Part shown: in pieces, positions 34,231 to 42,481 of the stretch
Position numbering within the stretch: the first letter of the stretch is position 1
Layout: each line of letters begins with the position of its first letter
DNA from: Streptomyces sp. CBMA152
GTDB lineage: Bacteria; Actinomycetota; Actinomycetes; Streptomycetales; Streptomycetaceae
Direction: 5' to 3'
NCBI RefSeq assembly: GCF_014596475.1
Contig: NZ_MECJ01000028.1
Span: 124,001 to 188,000 of the forward strand
Length of the DNA: 64,000 bases
Position numbers and translations under genes: made by a program
Notes under the pieces: model-generated
Databases searched by the model: none
The model's input: the letters and a program-made list of their open reading frames with translations, nothing else
Told to the model about the DNA's origin: nothing

Positions 34231-35862
34231 CTACTTCTTCAGCACCTCGACGGCGGTGAACACCGGCTTGCCGAAGGTGTCGTACGTGACGTTCTTGACG
34301 TTGGCCGAGTAGCCGGCGTTCGTCTTGTAGTACCAGAGCGGGATGGCCGGCATGTCGGCGTACAGGGCCTTCTCGGCGTCCTGGTACAGCTTGACCGACT
34401 CGTCCAGGGTCGTCGCCTTGTCCGCCTTGGCGGCCAGGTCGTCGAACGCCTTGTTGGAGTAGCCGCCCTCGTTGCCCGCGGCGGTGGTGCCGTACAGGTC
34501 CTTGAGGAAGTTGGCGTTCAGCGGGTAGTCCTGCACCCAGCCGGAGCGGTAGAGGCTCTGGACCTTCTTGCCGGTGCGGATGTCCAGGACGGTCTTGAAG
34601 TCCGCCTTGGCGTCGCTCTCGCACTTGACGCCGGTGGCCTGGGTGATGTTGGCGCAGACCGCCGTGACCCATTCCTTGTGGCCGCCGTCGGCGTTGTAGA
34701 GCACCGAGATCTGGGCGTTGGTGCCGCCGGCCTCGGTGACGAGCTCCTTGGCCTTGGTCGGGTTGTACTTGCAGGTGTCGCCACAGGCGTCCGCGAGGTA
34801 GCCCTTGACGGCCGGCGGCACGAAGCCGGTGGCCGGGGTGCGCGAGCCCTGGAGCACCGTCTTGGTGATGGTGTCCCGGTCGATGGCCATCGAGAGGCCC
34901 TGCACGAACTTCGCGCGGTCCTTGACACCCTTCATCGTCGGCGAGTAGGCCGCGATGGCGATGGTCTGGATCGAGTTCTGCGGAGCGTCCACGGCGCGCT
35001 TGCCGAGGTCCTGGTGGTACGTGGCCATGCCGCTCGGGGCGACCTGGTCCAGCACGTCCAGGTTGTTGGAGACGGTGTCCTTATAGGCGGCCTCGGAGGT
35101 CGTGTAGAACTTGAAGTCCACACCACCGTTCTTCGGCTTGTCCGCACCCGCGTACTTGTCGTACGCCTTGGTGAGGAAGTCCTGGTTGTGGTTCCACTTC
35201 ACGAACTGGTACGGGCCGTTGCCGATCGGCTCGTTGCCGTACTTCTTCGGGTTGGTGAAGAAGACCTGCGGCAGCGGCGAGTAGGCGCTGTAGCCGAGCT
35301 TGTAGGTCCAGTACGGAGCCGGCGTGCCGAGCTCGACCTTGATGGTGTAGTCGTCCGGGGTGGACAGACCCGACATCTTGTCGGCCGTCGGGTCACCCTT
35401 GTCCGGGTGGACGTCGGTGTAGCCCTTGATGTCCGAGAACCACGAAGCGTTCTGCTGCGCGTTCTTGGCGTTGGCGCCCCAGTTCCAGGCGTCGACGAAG
35501 GACTTCGCCGTGACCTTCTCACCGTTGTGGAAGGTCCAGCCCTGCTTCACCTTGATGGTGTAGTGGCTGGCGTCGTCCTGCTTGATCGAGTCCGCGACGA
35601 CGTTGACGATCGCGCCCGACTTCGGGTCGAAGTCGACGAGCTTCGAGAAGAGCACGTCGGTGATACGGCCACCGCCGGTCTCCATCACGTTGGCCGGCTG
35701 GATCGGGTGCTGCGGCTCGCTGCTCTGGTAGCTGAAGACACCTGCCGGGTCGGCAGCCGCGCCCGAGTTGTCCGTGCTGTCCTTGCCGCCGCCACAGGCA
35801 GTCGCTGCCATGGCGACCATCACCGCGCCCGCGACCCACTTGGCGCTGTTGGCACCACGCAT
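34231..35862 (-). CDS. Oligopeptide-binding lipoprotein, SBP_bac_5 family, third cluster
   Basis: 543 residues from ATG 35862, which follows AGGAGGAACCC. Signal peptide MRGANSAKWVAGAVMVAMAA with lipobox AATAC. The mature protein shows YTIKVKQGWTFHNGEKVTAK and SFVDAWNWGANAKNAQQNASW, equivalent to the second-cluster lipoprotein. First gene of the leftward operon. A long 5' region of about 400 bases precedes it. Ligand specificity is likely to differ between the paralogues because the central lobes diverge more than the N-termini. Confidence 0.9.
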   Translation of the reverse strand: MRGANSAKWVAGAVMVAMAATACGGGKDSTDNSGAAADPAGVFSYQSSEPQHPIQPANVMETGGGRITDVLFSKLVDFDPKSGAIVNVVADSIKQDDASHYTIKVKQGWTFHNGEKVTAKSFVDAWNWGANAKNAQQNASWFSDIKGYTDVHPDKGDPTADKMSGLSTPDDYTIKVELGTPAPYWTYKLGYSAYSPLPQVFFTNPKKYGNEPIGNGPYQFVKWNHNQDFLTKAYDKYAGADKPKNGGVDFKFYTTSEAAYKDTVSNNLDVLDQVAPSGMATYHQDLGKRAVDAPQNSIQTIAIAAYSPTMKGVKDRAKFVQGLSMAIDRDTITKTVLQGSRTPATGFVPPAVKGYLADACGDTCKYNPTKAKELVTEAGGTNAQISVLYNADGGHKEWVTAVCANITQATGVKCESDAKADFKTVLDIRTGKKVQSLYRSGWVQDYPLNANFLKDLYGTTAAGNEGGYSNKAFDDLAAKADKATTLDESVKLYQDAEKALYADMPAIPLWYYKTNAGYSANVKNVTYDTFGKPVFTAVEVLKK

Positions 35863-36257
35863 GGGTTCCTCCTCATGAGTCCACTTGTCACTACAAGAGG
35901 GGCACAAAAAGATCGCCGACACCCCTGACGGCGATCGATGAAGCGCCCCGAGTGTGCTCGTGAGTCGGCACTCCCCACAGTGCGTGACCCATTGACCCGA
36001 GCTCAATGGAGCCAACTATTAAGTACGGCCGGGCTGTAAACCACACTTAAAGGGTCTCGTTTTGACAACATCAGGACAGGCCAACAGTCCGAAATCCGGA
36101 CAAACAGAGCACAGACAGACACGCCCGAAACGGACCGTTAACACATCTTCCGGAGCGCGGGGATCGATATCCGAACAGGATGTCCCTTAAAACAACTTGA
36201 CCCCGCGCCAGATGATGATCACTGCGCATGGGCCGCGCCCGCCCCACCGTACGACAA
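35863..36257 (-). promoter_or_regulatory. AT-richer leader upstream of the third importer operon
   Basis: No gene is seen. The stretch 35990-36200 is unusually AT-rich for this genome, as expected for the promoter of the third operon. On the minus strand TTTACA followed 16 bases later by TAGTTG (around 36010-36045) is one possible promoter; it is weak. Confidence 0.35.
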
Positions 36258-36296
36258 CGGCCCGGCCCCCCGCGATCTTCGCGGGGGGCCGGGCCG
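36258..36296 (-). terminator. typA terminator
   Basis: Perfect 17-base-pair stem, 36258-36274 with 36280-36296, loop ATCTT, 22 bases past the typA stop. It is the longest perfect hairpin I found among the terminators here. Confidence 0.88.
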
Positions 36297-36317
36297 ACAG
36301 GCTCAACTGGTCTGCGA

Positions 36318-38219
36318 TCAGCCGTGCTTGGCGCGCGAGGCCGTGCGGCCGCGCTCCTTCTGGTCCAGGACGACCTTCCGGATACGGACGGCCTCCGGGG
36401 TCACCTCGACGCACTCGTCGTCGCGGCAGAACTCCAGGGACTGCTCCAGGGAGAGCTTGCGCGGGGGCACCACGTTCTCGGTGTTGTCCGCGGAAGCCGC
36501 ACGCATGTTGGTGAGCTTCTTCTCCTTGGTGATGTTCACGTCCATGTCGTCGGAGCGCGAGTTCTCACCGACGATCATGCCCTCGTACACCTCGGTGCCG
36601 GGCTCGGTGAACAGCACACCGCGCTCCTGGAGGTTGATCATCGCGAACGGCGTGACCGCACCGGCGCGGTCGGCGACCAGGGAGCCGTTGTTACGGGTCA
36701 CCAGGTTGCCGAACCACGGCTCGTGGCCCTCGTGGATCGAGTGGGCGATACCCGTACCGCGGGTGTTGGTCAGGAACTCCGTACGGAAGCCGATGAGGCC
36801 ACGGGACGGGACGACGAACTCCATGCGGACCCAGCCGGAACCGTGGTTGGACATGTTGTCCATCCGGCCCTTGCGGACACCCATGAGCTGCGTGACCGCG
36901 CCCATGTGCTCCTCGGGGACGTCCACCGTGAGGCGCTCGACCGGCTCGTGCGTCTTGCCGTCGACCTCCTTGGTGACGACCTGCGGCTTGCCGATGGTGA
37001 GCTCGAAGCCCTCGCGGCGCATCTGCTCGACCAGGATGGCGAGCGCGAGCTCACCACGGCCCTGGACCTCCCAGGCGTCCGGGCGCTCGGTGTCCAGGAC
37101 TCGCAGCGAGACGTTACCGATCAGCTCGCGGTCCAGGCGGTCCTTGACCTGGCGGGCGGTGACCTTGCGGTCCTTGACGGCGGACTTGGCGTCCGCGCCC
37201 TTGCCGGTGCCGCCACGGCCGACGAGCGGCGAGGTGTTGGTGCCGATGGTCATGGAGATGGCCGGCTGGTCGACCGTGATCAGCGGCAGGGCGACCGGGT
37301 TCTCCGGGTCGGCCAGCGTCTCGCCGATCATGATGTCGGGGATACCGGCGACGGCGCAGATGTCACCGGGGCCCGCCACCTCGGCCGGCTTGCGGGTGAG
37401 CGCCTCGGTCATCATCAGCTCGGAGATGCGGACGTTCGAGATCGAGCCGTCGCGCTTGATCCAGGCGACCGTCTGGCCCTTGCGCAGCTCGCCCTGCTCG
37501 ACACGGAGCAGCGCGATACGGCCGAGGAAGTTGTCGGCGTCGAGGTTGGTGACGTGGGCCTGGAGCGGCGCGTCCTCCTCGTACGTCGGGGCCGGGACGT
37601 GCTCCAGGATGGTGGAGAAGAACGGCTCCAGGTTGGTGGAGTCCGCCGGGACCGTGCCGTCCTGCGGCTTGGTCAGCGAGGCGATGCCGTCGCGGCCGCA
37701 GGCGTAGACGATCGGGAACTCGATCTGGTCCTCGTCCGCGTCCAGGTCCAGGAACAGGTCGTACGTCTCGTTGACGACCTCGTCGATCCGGGAGTCCGGG
37801 CGGTCCGTCTTGTTGATGCAGAGGATGACGGGCAGGCGCTGCTGGAGCGCCTTGCGCAGCACGAAGCGGGTCTGCGGCAGCGGACCCTCGGAGGCGTCGA
37901 CGAGCAGCACGACGGCGTCCACCATCGACAGACCACGCTCGACCTCACCGCCGAAGTCGGCGTGGCCGGGGGTGTCGATGATGTTGATCGTGATCGGGGC
38001 CCCGCCGTCCTTGGGGTGGTACTTCACGGCGGTGTTCTTCGCCAGGATCGTGATGCCCTTCTCACGCTCCAGGTCGTTCGAGTCCATCATGCGGTCGTCG
38101 AGGTGCTGGTGCGCGGCAAACGCACCCGCCTGCTTGAGCATGGCGTCGACGATGGTCGTCTTACCGTGGTCGACGTGGGCGACGATGGCGACATTGCGGA
38201 TGTCGTGGCGCGTGGGCAT
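36318..38219 (-). CDS. typA: Ribosome-associated translational GTPase TypA/BipA
   Basis: 633 residues from ATG 38219, preceded by GAGAGAAG. Elongation-factor G-domain motifs: G1 AHVDHGKTT, G2 region REKGITI, G3 DTPGHADFGGEV, G4 NKTDRPD. Domain II and the EF-G-like III and V domains follow, then the TypA-specific C-terminal domain (about 480-600, with KVDVN-like MDVNITKEKKLTNMRAAS). TypA binds the 70S ribosome and is needed for 50S assembly and stress or cold adaptation. Family length is 605-640. The gene stands alone, with its own terminator; there is no evident operon. Confidence 0.96.
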   Translation of the reverse strand: MPTRHDIRNVAIVAHVDHGKTTIVDAMLKQAGAFAAHQHLDDRMMDSNDLEREKGITILAKNTAVKYHPKDGGAPITINIIDTPGHADFGGEVERGLSMVDAVVLLVDASEGPLPQTRFVLRKALQQRLPVILCINKTDRPDSRIDEVVNETYDLFLDLDADEDQIEFPIVYACGRDGIASLTKPQDGTVPADSTNLEPFFSTILEHVPAPTYEEDAPLQAHVTNLDADNFLGRIALLRVEQGELRKGQTVAWIKRDGSISNVRISELMMTEALTRKPAEVAGPGDICAVAGIPDIMIGETLADPENPVALPLITVDQPAISMTIGTNTSPLVGRGGTGKGADAKSAVKDRKVTARQVKDRLDRELIGNVSLRVLDTERPDAWEVQGRGELALAILVEQMRREGFELTIGKPQVVTKEVDGKTHEPVERLTVDVPEEHMGAVTQLMGVRKGRMDNMSNHGSGWVRMEFVVPSRGLIGFRTEFLTNTRGTGIAHSIHEGHEPWFGNLVTRNNGSLVADRAGAVTPFAMINLQERGVLFTEPGTEVYEGMIVGENSRSDDMDVNITKEKKLTNMRAASADNTENVVPPRKLSLEQSLEFCRDDECVEVTPEAVRIRKVVLDQKERGRTASRAKHG

Positions 38220-38433
38220 GCTGGCTGGCGCTTCTCTCGATCGGGAATCAGGCGTCTGACGGTCGAAGCCTCGTCCGCCCGCCGGGCGCGGACACGCCAC
38301 GGCTAGTCCTATGGTACGGGGCTGACGCGCCCGGGGCCTCCCGGGCCGAACCTATGATCGTTTCTACGGGGTGGGAAAGCAGCGAGAAGCCGGTTCCTGC
38401 GCAGCCTCAAGGCCGGGTCAAGGGCATGCACGA
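38220..38433. promoter_or_regulatory. Upstream region of typA
   Basis: Intergenic DNA between typA and the end of the LpqW-like gene, no gene seen. An AT-richer patch with CATAGG-like hexamers (minus strand, about 38310-38360) is the likely typA promoter zone. Confidence 0.3.
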
Positions 38434-38463
38434 CCTTGCCCGCCGGCGGGCCGGCGGGCAAGG
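38434..38463 (-). terminator. Terminator of the LpqW-like lipoprotein gene
   Basis: Arms 38434-38446 (CCTTGCCCGCCGG) and 38451-38463 pair perfectly over 13 bases, 4-base loop, about 73 bases past the stop at 38536. Confidence 0.7.
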
Positions 38464-38535
38464 GACTTGAGCCACTTCTGAGGTTCTGACCTGCTGATTC
38501 GTGGTGGCTGAAACTATTGCTTCAGGGCCGATCGA

Positions 38536-40998
38536 TCACTTCTGGGAAGATTCGGCACCCTTCGCGGCACTCGGTGCCTTCTTGAAACCGATGTCCTCGA
38601 AATGCGGGGCCGCGAAGCCGAAGGCACCGGCGTTGACGACGTTCGGCTTCACCGCGACCAGCTGCGGGCGCTGATAGATCGGCAGGGACGCGGCCGCCGC
38701 CCAGATCCGGGCGTCCGCCTTGCGTACGAGATCGCGGGCCTCGTCCTCGTCGAGCTCGCCCGCCGCCCGGTCGAAGAGCTGGTCGATGCGGTCGGTGCCG
38801 ATCCGGGTGTAGTTCTGCTCGACCAGCAGCGAGCCGTCCGAGGCGGGCTCGGGCTTGGCGAACACCGGCCGGTCGTCGGTGGCCGGGTAGGCGGTGCCGG
38901 GCCAGGAGTACAGCGCCAGATCGAAGTCGCCCGAGGCGATGTGGTCCTTGAAGTAGCTGTCGTCGGCCACCTTGGTGATCTCGGTGTTGATGCCGACCGC
39001 CTTCAGCATCTGCGCGATTTTGTCGCCGACCGCGCGCAGCGACTCCGAGCCCGCGCCCGAGGGGAGCACGAACCGCAGGGACAGCGGCTTGCCGTCCTTG
39101 CCGAGCGGCCCGCCCGCGGCGGCCGGGGCCGCCGTGCCCTTGGGGGCGTACGCGCCGGGGGCGCCGCCCTGGCGGTGCGCCTCGGTGCGGTGGATCTCCT
39201 CCTGGCGGCGGGCGCCGTGGCCGGAGCCCGCGTCGTCGATCGCCTCGGCCTGGCGCATCAGGGCGATCTCCTGGAGGGCGGCCGCGCGGGCCGGGGCGAG
39301 CACGTGGGTGTCGCTGCCGGGGCCCGAGCCGCCGGGCCGGTTGTCCCCGGGCTTGTCGTCACCGGCGCCGCCCGCGTCCGGCTTCTCCTCGCCCGCGTAG
39401 TACGGCCCCTCGCCGACCTTCCGGCCACCGACCCGGTAGGTCACCTTGCCCGGCCGGTCGGCCGCCTTGTCGTCGCCGACGATGTACGTGCCGTCGCCCT
39501 CGGCGCCCTCGCGCTTGGCGTCGTCGTCGGCGCCCGCACCGGACGCCTTGCTGCCCGCCTTGGTCGAGCCGGGCTTCTGGCGGGCGCCGCCCGGCGTGAA
39601 GCCCGCGTCGGCCAGCAGGGCCTGCGCCTCATGGGTGTCCTGGCCGCCGAGCGCGTCGCTGTTGTCCGCGTACGCCTGCTGTCCGGCGAGCGCCAGATGG
39701 CTGCCGGGCGGGTGCGCGGGCAGCCCGAGCGGCTTGAGCACGATCTCTGCGAGCTCCTTGCGGTCGAGGGCGCGGGCGATGGCCCGGCGCACCCGTTCGT
39801 CGGCGAGCGGGCCGGAGCTGCCGTTGAGGGCGAGCTGGGTGTAGGCGGGCTCCAGGGATCTGCGGATGACGAGCCCGCCCAGGCCCGCCTGCTCCTGGGC
39901 GTAGCGCTCGATGGCCTCGCGGGTCTGCTTGCGGGCGCGCACCTCCGAGTCGGCCCGCTCCTCGTCGGAGCCGTGCGCGAGCGCCCAGGAGCGCAGTGCG
40001 GAGGCCGGGGTGATCGCGGCGCCGGGGCCGTGGGCGAGCTCGGGGCCGTCGTTGCCCCGGCCCGCGCTCTTGTCGCGTTCGGCGAGCGTGATGCGCTCGG
40101 CGGCGGGCCGGTCGATCTCGGCCACGTCGAGGCTGCCGTCGGCGAGGGCGGCGACCCGCTTGTCGCGCGGCACGGCCCGGAAGACGAGCTCGTCGAGCTT
40201 GCTGGGCCGACCCCACCAGCGCGGGTTGCGGGTGAGCGTGAGGGTGCCCTTGTCGCGGTCCGTCGCCTTCAGGAGAAACGGTCCTGCGGTGGCCTTGAGC
40301 TTGGTGCGGGCGCCGTCGTTGAAGGCGTCCGGCGTACCGGTCACGTCCTTCGGGTAGAGCGGATTGAAGAGCGCCCGCCAGTCCGCGTACGGCTTGTTGA
40401 AGGTGACCTTGACCTCCAGGTCGTTGGCGCCCTTCTCGATCTTCTCGATCCGCTCGTACCCCGCGTTGCGCGCGGTCCAGTACGCCGAGTCGCGGCCGCT
40501 GAGCGCGCGCCACTGGGCGACGAAGTCGGGCGCCCCGATCTCCCGGCCGTCGCTCCACACCGCCTTCTGGTTGAGCTTGTAGAGCACGACCTGCTTCGGC
40601 TCGCGCTGCACGACCTCGGCCTTCTCCAGGAAGTCCGGGTTGCGCTGCGGTCTGCCCCGGTCGTCCAGGGTGAAGAGGCTGGGCAGCACGGCGCCGGTGA
40701 TCCGCGCGGTCGCGGCGTCTGCGTCGGCCTGGAACGCGTTGAGCGTCTGCGGCATCGCGTCGACGGCCCAGCGCAGGGTGCCCCCGTCGGCGACCTGGGG
40801 CCGGGCGGCCGCACCGATGTCCTGGGGGACGGCGGACGCGGACGCGTCGTCGTCCGAGGAGCAGCCCGCCAGTGCGGGCAGTGCCAGCACACCGGAGGCG
40901 AGGAGCGCGACGGACCGCAGCGACGCGGCGGTGCGGATGGCGGCGACGGTGCGGACCGCCCGGGATGCCCTCCCGCGCTGGACTCCGACGTGGGCCAT
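38536..40998 (-). CDS. Orphan SBP_bac_5 lipoprotein, LpqW-like, with a large insertion
   Basis: 820 residues from ATG 40998, seven bases after GAAGAGG. A long basic lead (about 25 residues) precedes the hydrophobic core, and the lipobox is ALAGC before SSDDD. Residues about 60-465 and 635-805 match the oligopeptide-binding fold (TLRWAVDAMPQTLNAF, WSDGREIGAPDFVAQWR, NPLYPKDVTG). Between them, residues about 470-632 form a Gly/Asp/Pro/Ala/Lys-rich low-complexity insert. Usual family length is 550-650. No permease or ATPase lies nearby, so it is not a classical importer subunit. The nearest known relatives by architecture are actinobacterial LpqW-type proteins, which regulate lipoglycan synthesis in mycobacteria; that function is only suggested here. 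Confidence 0.75.
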   Translation of the reverse strand: MAHVGVQRGRASRAVRTVAAIRTAASLRSVALLASGVLALPALAGCSSDDDASASAVPQDIGAAARPQVADGGTLRWAVDAMPQTLNAFQADADAATARITGAVLPSLFTLDDRGRPQRNPDFLEKAEVVQREPKQVVLYKLNQKAVWSDGREIGAPDFVAQWRALSGRDSAYWTARNAGYERIEKIEKGANDLEVKVTFNKPYADWRALFNPLYPKDVTGTPDAFNDGARTKLKATAGPFLLKATDRDKGTLTLTRNPRWWGRPSKLDELVFRAVPRDKRVAALADGSLDVAEIDRPAAERITLAERDKSAGRGNDGPELAHGPGAAITPASALRSWALAHGSDEERADSEVRARKQTREAIERYAQEQAGLGGLVIRRSLEPAYTQLALNGSSGPLADERVRRAIARALDRKELAEIVLKPLGLPAHPPGSHLALAGQQAYADNSDALGGQDTHEAQALLADAGFTPGGARQKPGSTKAGSKASGAGADDDAKREGAEGDGTYIVGDDKAADRPGKVTYRVGGRKVGEGPYYAGEEKPDAGGAGDDKPGDNRPGGSGPGSDTHVLAPARAAALQEIALMRQAEAIDDAGSGHGARRQEEIHRTEAHRQGGAPGAYAPKGTAAPAAAGGPLGKDGKPLSLRFVLPSGAGSESLRAVGDKIAQMLKAVGINTEITKVADDSYFKDHIASGDFDLALYSWPGTAYPATDDRPVFAKPEPASDGSLLVEQNYTRIGTDRIDQLFDRAAGELDEDEARDLVRKADARIWAAAASLPIYQRPQLVAVKPNVVNAGAFGFAAPHFEDIGFKKAPSAAKGAESSQK

Positions 40999-41311
40999 GG
41001 CTTGTACCTCTTCGTCAGTTTTGTTTGCTTGGTGGCATTTCGCGATGATCACACGTATTGCCCACCCACTGAAGAGGACGGCCCCCCTGCCCGTACCGCG
41101 ACACGGCGTGCGGGCGGCCGGATCCCACCCATGCGGCGCAATGACGGCGCGAACGGCGGACCGCGCGCCCCCTATAACCCCGTGCACGCGCCTTCACAAC
41201 CACGGAAGTGACGCGCGACACTCTTGGGCGCATGACCTTTCGGGGGGATCCGGAGGTCGCCCTCCGGAATGACCGGTTCACCGCCCGCTACTGCGGAAGG
41301 TAGGGCACGTC
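40999..41311. promoter_or_regulatory. Divergent region upstream of the LpqW-like gene and the sdh operon
   Basis: No gene is seen. An AT-richer stretch at 41010-41065 probably holds the promoter of the leftward lipoprotein gene. An 8-base-pair hairpin, TCCGGAGG-TCGC-CCTCCGGA at 41249-41268, lies in the probable 5' leader of the sdh operon; its GGAGG could also be read as a ribosome site for an upstream peptide, but I see no convincing one. Confidence 0.35.
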
Positions 41312-41596
41312 ATGTCCCTGCAGGACGAGTTGACGGCAGTTCAGCGCTGTCTCGACGACCTCGTCAGGTCGGTCGGACGGCTGGAGAAGGCCGGCGACGG
41401 CGGCCTGGACATCCGGCGGGTGCGGACCGACACCGACCATCTGCGCGAGAGCGTGGCGCTGCTGCGCGAGACCGTTCCCCGCACCGCCGCGGTCCGCCCG
41501 GACCTGGTGACCATCCCGGACACGCCGTACGACACCTCCCTCTGGACGGACTCGGACGACGAAGGTCTCGGCGCCCGCGACCGGCGCGCCCCCTGA
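41312..41596 (+). CDS. Small acidic protein encoded upstream of the succinate dehydrogenase genes
   Basis: 94 residues from ATG 41312, preceded by GGAAGGTAGGG. The N-terminal half is helical with heptad-like spacing (LQDELTAVQRCLDDLVRSVGRLEKAG); the rest is acidic with VTIPDTPYDTSLW. No membrane segment and no known motif. It starts the sdh operon, 21 bases before the cytochrome b gene. Mycobacterial Sdh1 operons also carry a small conserved gene (Rv0250c in M. tuberculosis) next to the dehydrogenase, and this protein has a similar size and place; that they correspond is an inference. Confidence 0.75.
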   Translation: MSLQDELTAVQRCLDDLVRSVGRLEKAGDGGLDIRRVRTDTDHLRESVALLRETVPRTAAVRPDLVTIPDTPYDTSLWTDSDDEGLGARDRRAP

Positions 41597-41617
41597 CCCA
41601 GCTGACTGGAGCCACTG

Positions 41618-42436
41618 TTGGCCACAGGCACCGAACCCCAACCCATCACCGGCGTTCACGACGCCTCGCGCGCCGCCATCGCGCCACGCCATCTGCGGAC
41701 GGACCGCTGGTGGCTGGCGCCGGCCGTGACCGCCGCCGGACTGCTCGCCTTCGTCGTCTACTCGACCTGGCGGGCCTTCGTGAACGACAACTACTACGCG
41801 GCTCCCTATGTGTCGCCCTTCTACTCGCCGTGCGTCGCCGACAACTGCGCGCCCATGCACGGCGGCCCGAACGCCGATCTGATCGGCAGCTGGTGGGGCC
41901 TGTCCCCCGCCCTGCTGATCCTGATCTTCCCGCTCGCGTTCCGGGGCACCTGCTACTACTACCGCAAGGCCTACTACCGGGGCTTCTGGGCCTCGCCACC
42001 GGCCTGCGCGGTCGCCGAGCCGCACAAGAAGTACTCGGGCGAGACCCGCTTCCCGCTGGTGATCCAGAACATCCACCGCTACACGTTCTACTTCGCCCTG
42101 CCGGTCGCCGGCTTCCTCACGTACGACACGGTCCTCACCTTCCGCGACGACCACTACCGCTGGGGCCACATGGGTCTCGGCTCGCTGATCTTCGTGGCCA
42201 ACATCGTGCTGATCTGGGCGTACACCCTCTCCTGCCACTCCTGCCGGCACATCGTCGGCGGCAAGCTGCGGCACTTCTCCAAGCACCCGGTGCGCTACCG
42301 GCTGTGGGGCTGGGCGGGGAAGCTGAACAACCGTCACATGCTGCTCGCCTGGTCGTCGCTGATCAGCGTCTCCGTCGCCGATCTGTATGTGTACCTGCTC
42401 TCCACCGGGGCGTTCGACGATCCGAGGTTCTTCTGA
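41618..42436 (+). CDS. sdhC: Succinate dehydrogenase membrane anchor (Sdh1-type SdhC)
   Basis: 272 residues from TTG 41618. Five hydrophobic helices are spaced over residues 35-270 (TAAGLLAFVVYSTW, LLILIFPLAFRGTC, FYFALPVAGFL, LIFVANIVLIWAYTLSCHSC, LLAWSSLISVSVADLYVYLL). His residues in or next to helices (NIHRYTFYF, HMLLAW) are candidate heme ligands. The motif CYYYRKAYYRGFWASPPAC is typical of the actinobacterial Sdh1 anchor. With the next two genes it forms a C-A-B operon; sizes 272/649/257 match mycobacterial Sdh1 closely. Confidence 0.88.
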   Translation: MATGTEPQPITGVHDASRAAIAPRHLRTDRWWLAPAVTAAGLLAFVVYSTWRAFVNDNYYAAPYVSPFYSPCVADNCAPMHGGPNADLIGSWWGLSPALLILIFPLAFRGTCYYYRKAYYRGFWASPPACAVAEPHKKYSGETRFPLVIQNIHRYTFYFALPVAGFLTYDTVLTFRDDHYRWGHMGLGSLIFVANIVLIWAYTLSCHSCRHIVGGKLRHFSKHPVRYRLWGWAGKLNNRHMLLAWSSLISVSVADLYVYLLSTGAFDDPRFF

Positions 42437-42481
42437 TGACAACGGGACTTCTGACCACAACGGGACATGGGGCCGCCTGAG

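Noticed and set aside
38602..41211. 869-codon open frame opposite the LpqW-like lipoprotein gene
   Set aside because: It mirrors the coding strand with G/C in third positions. The minus strand has lipobox, ribosome site and the SBP_bac_5 motifs.
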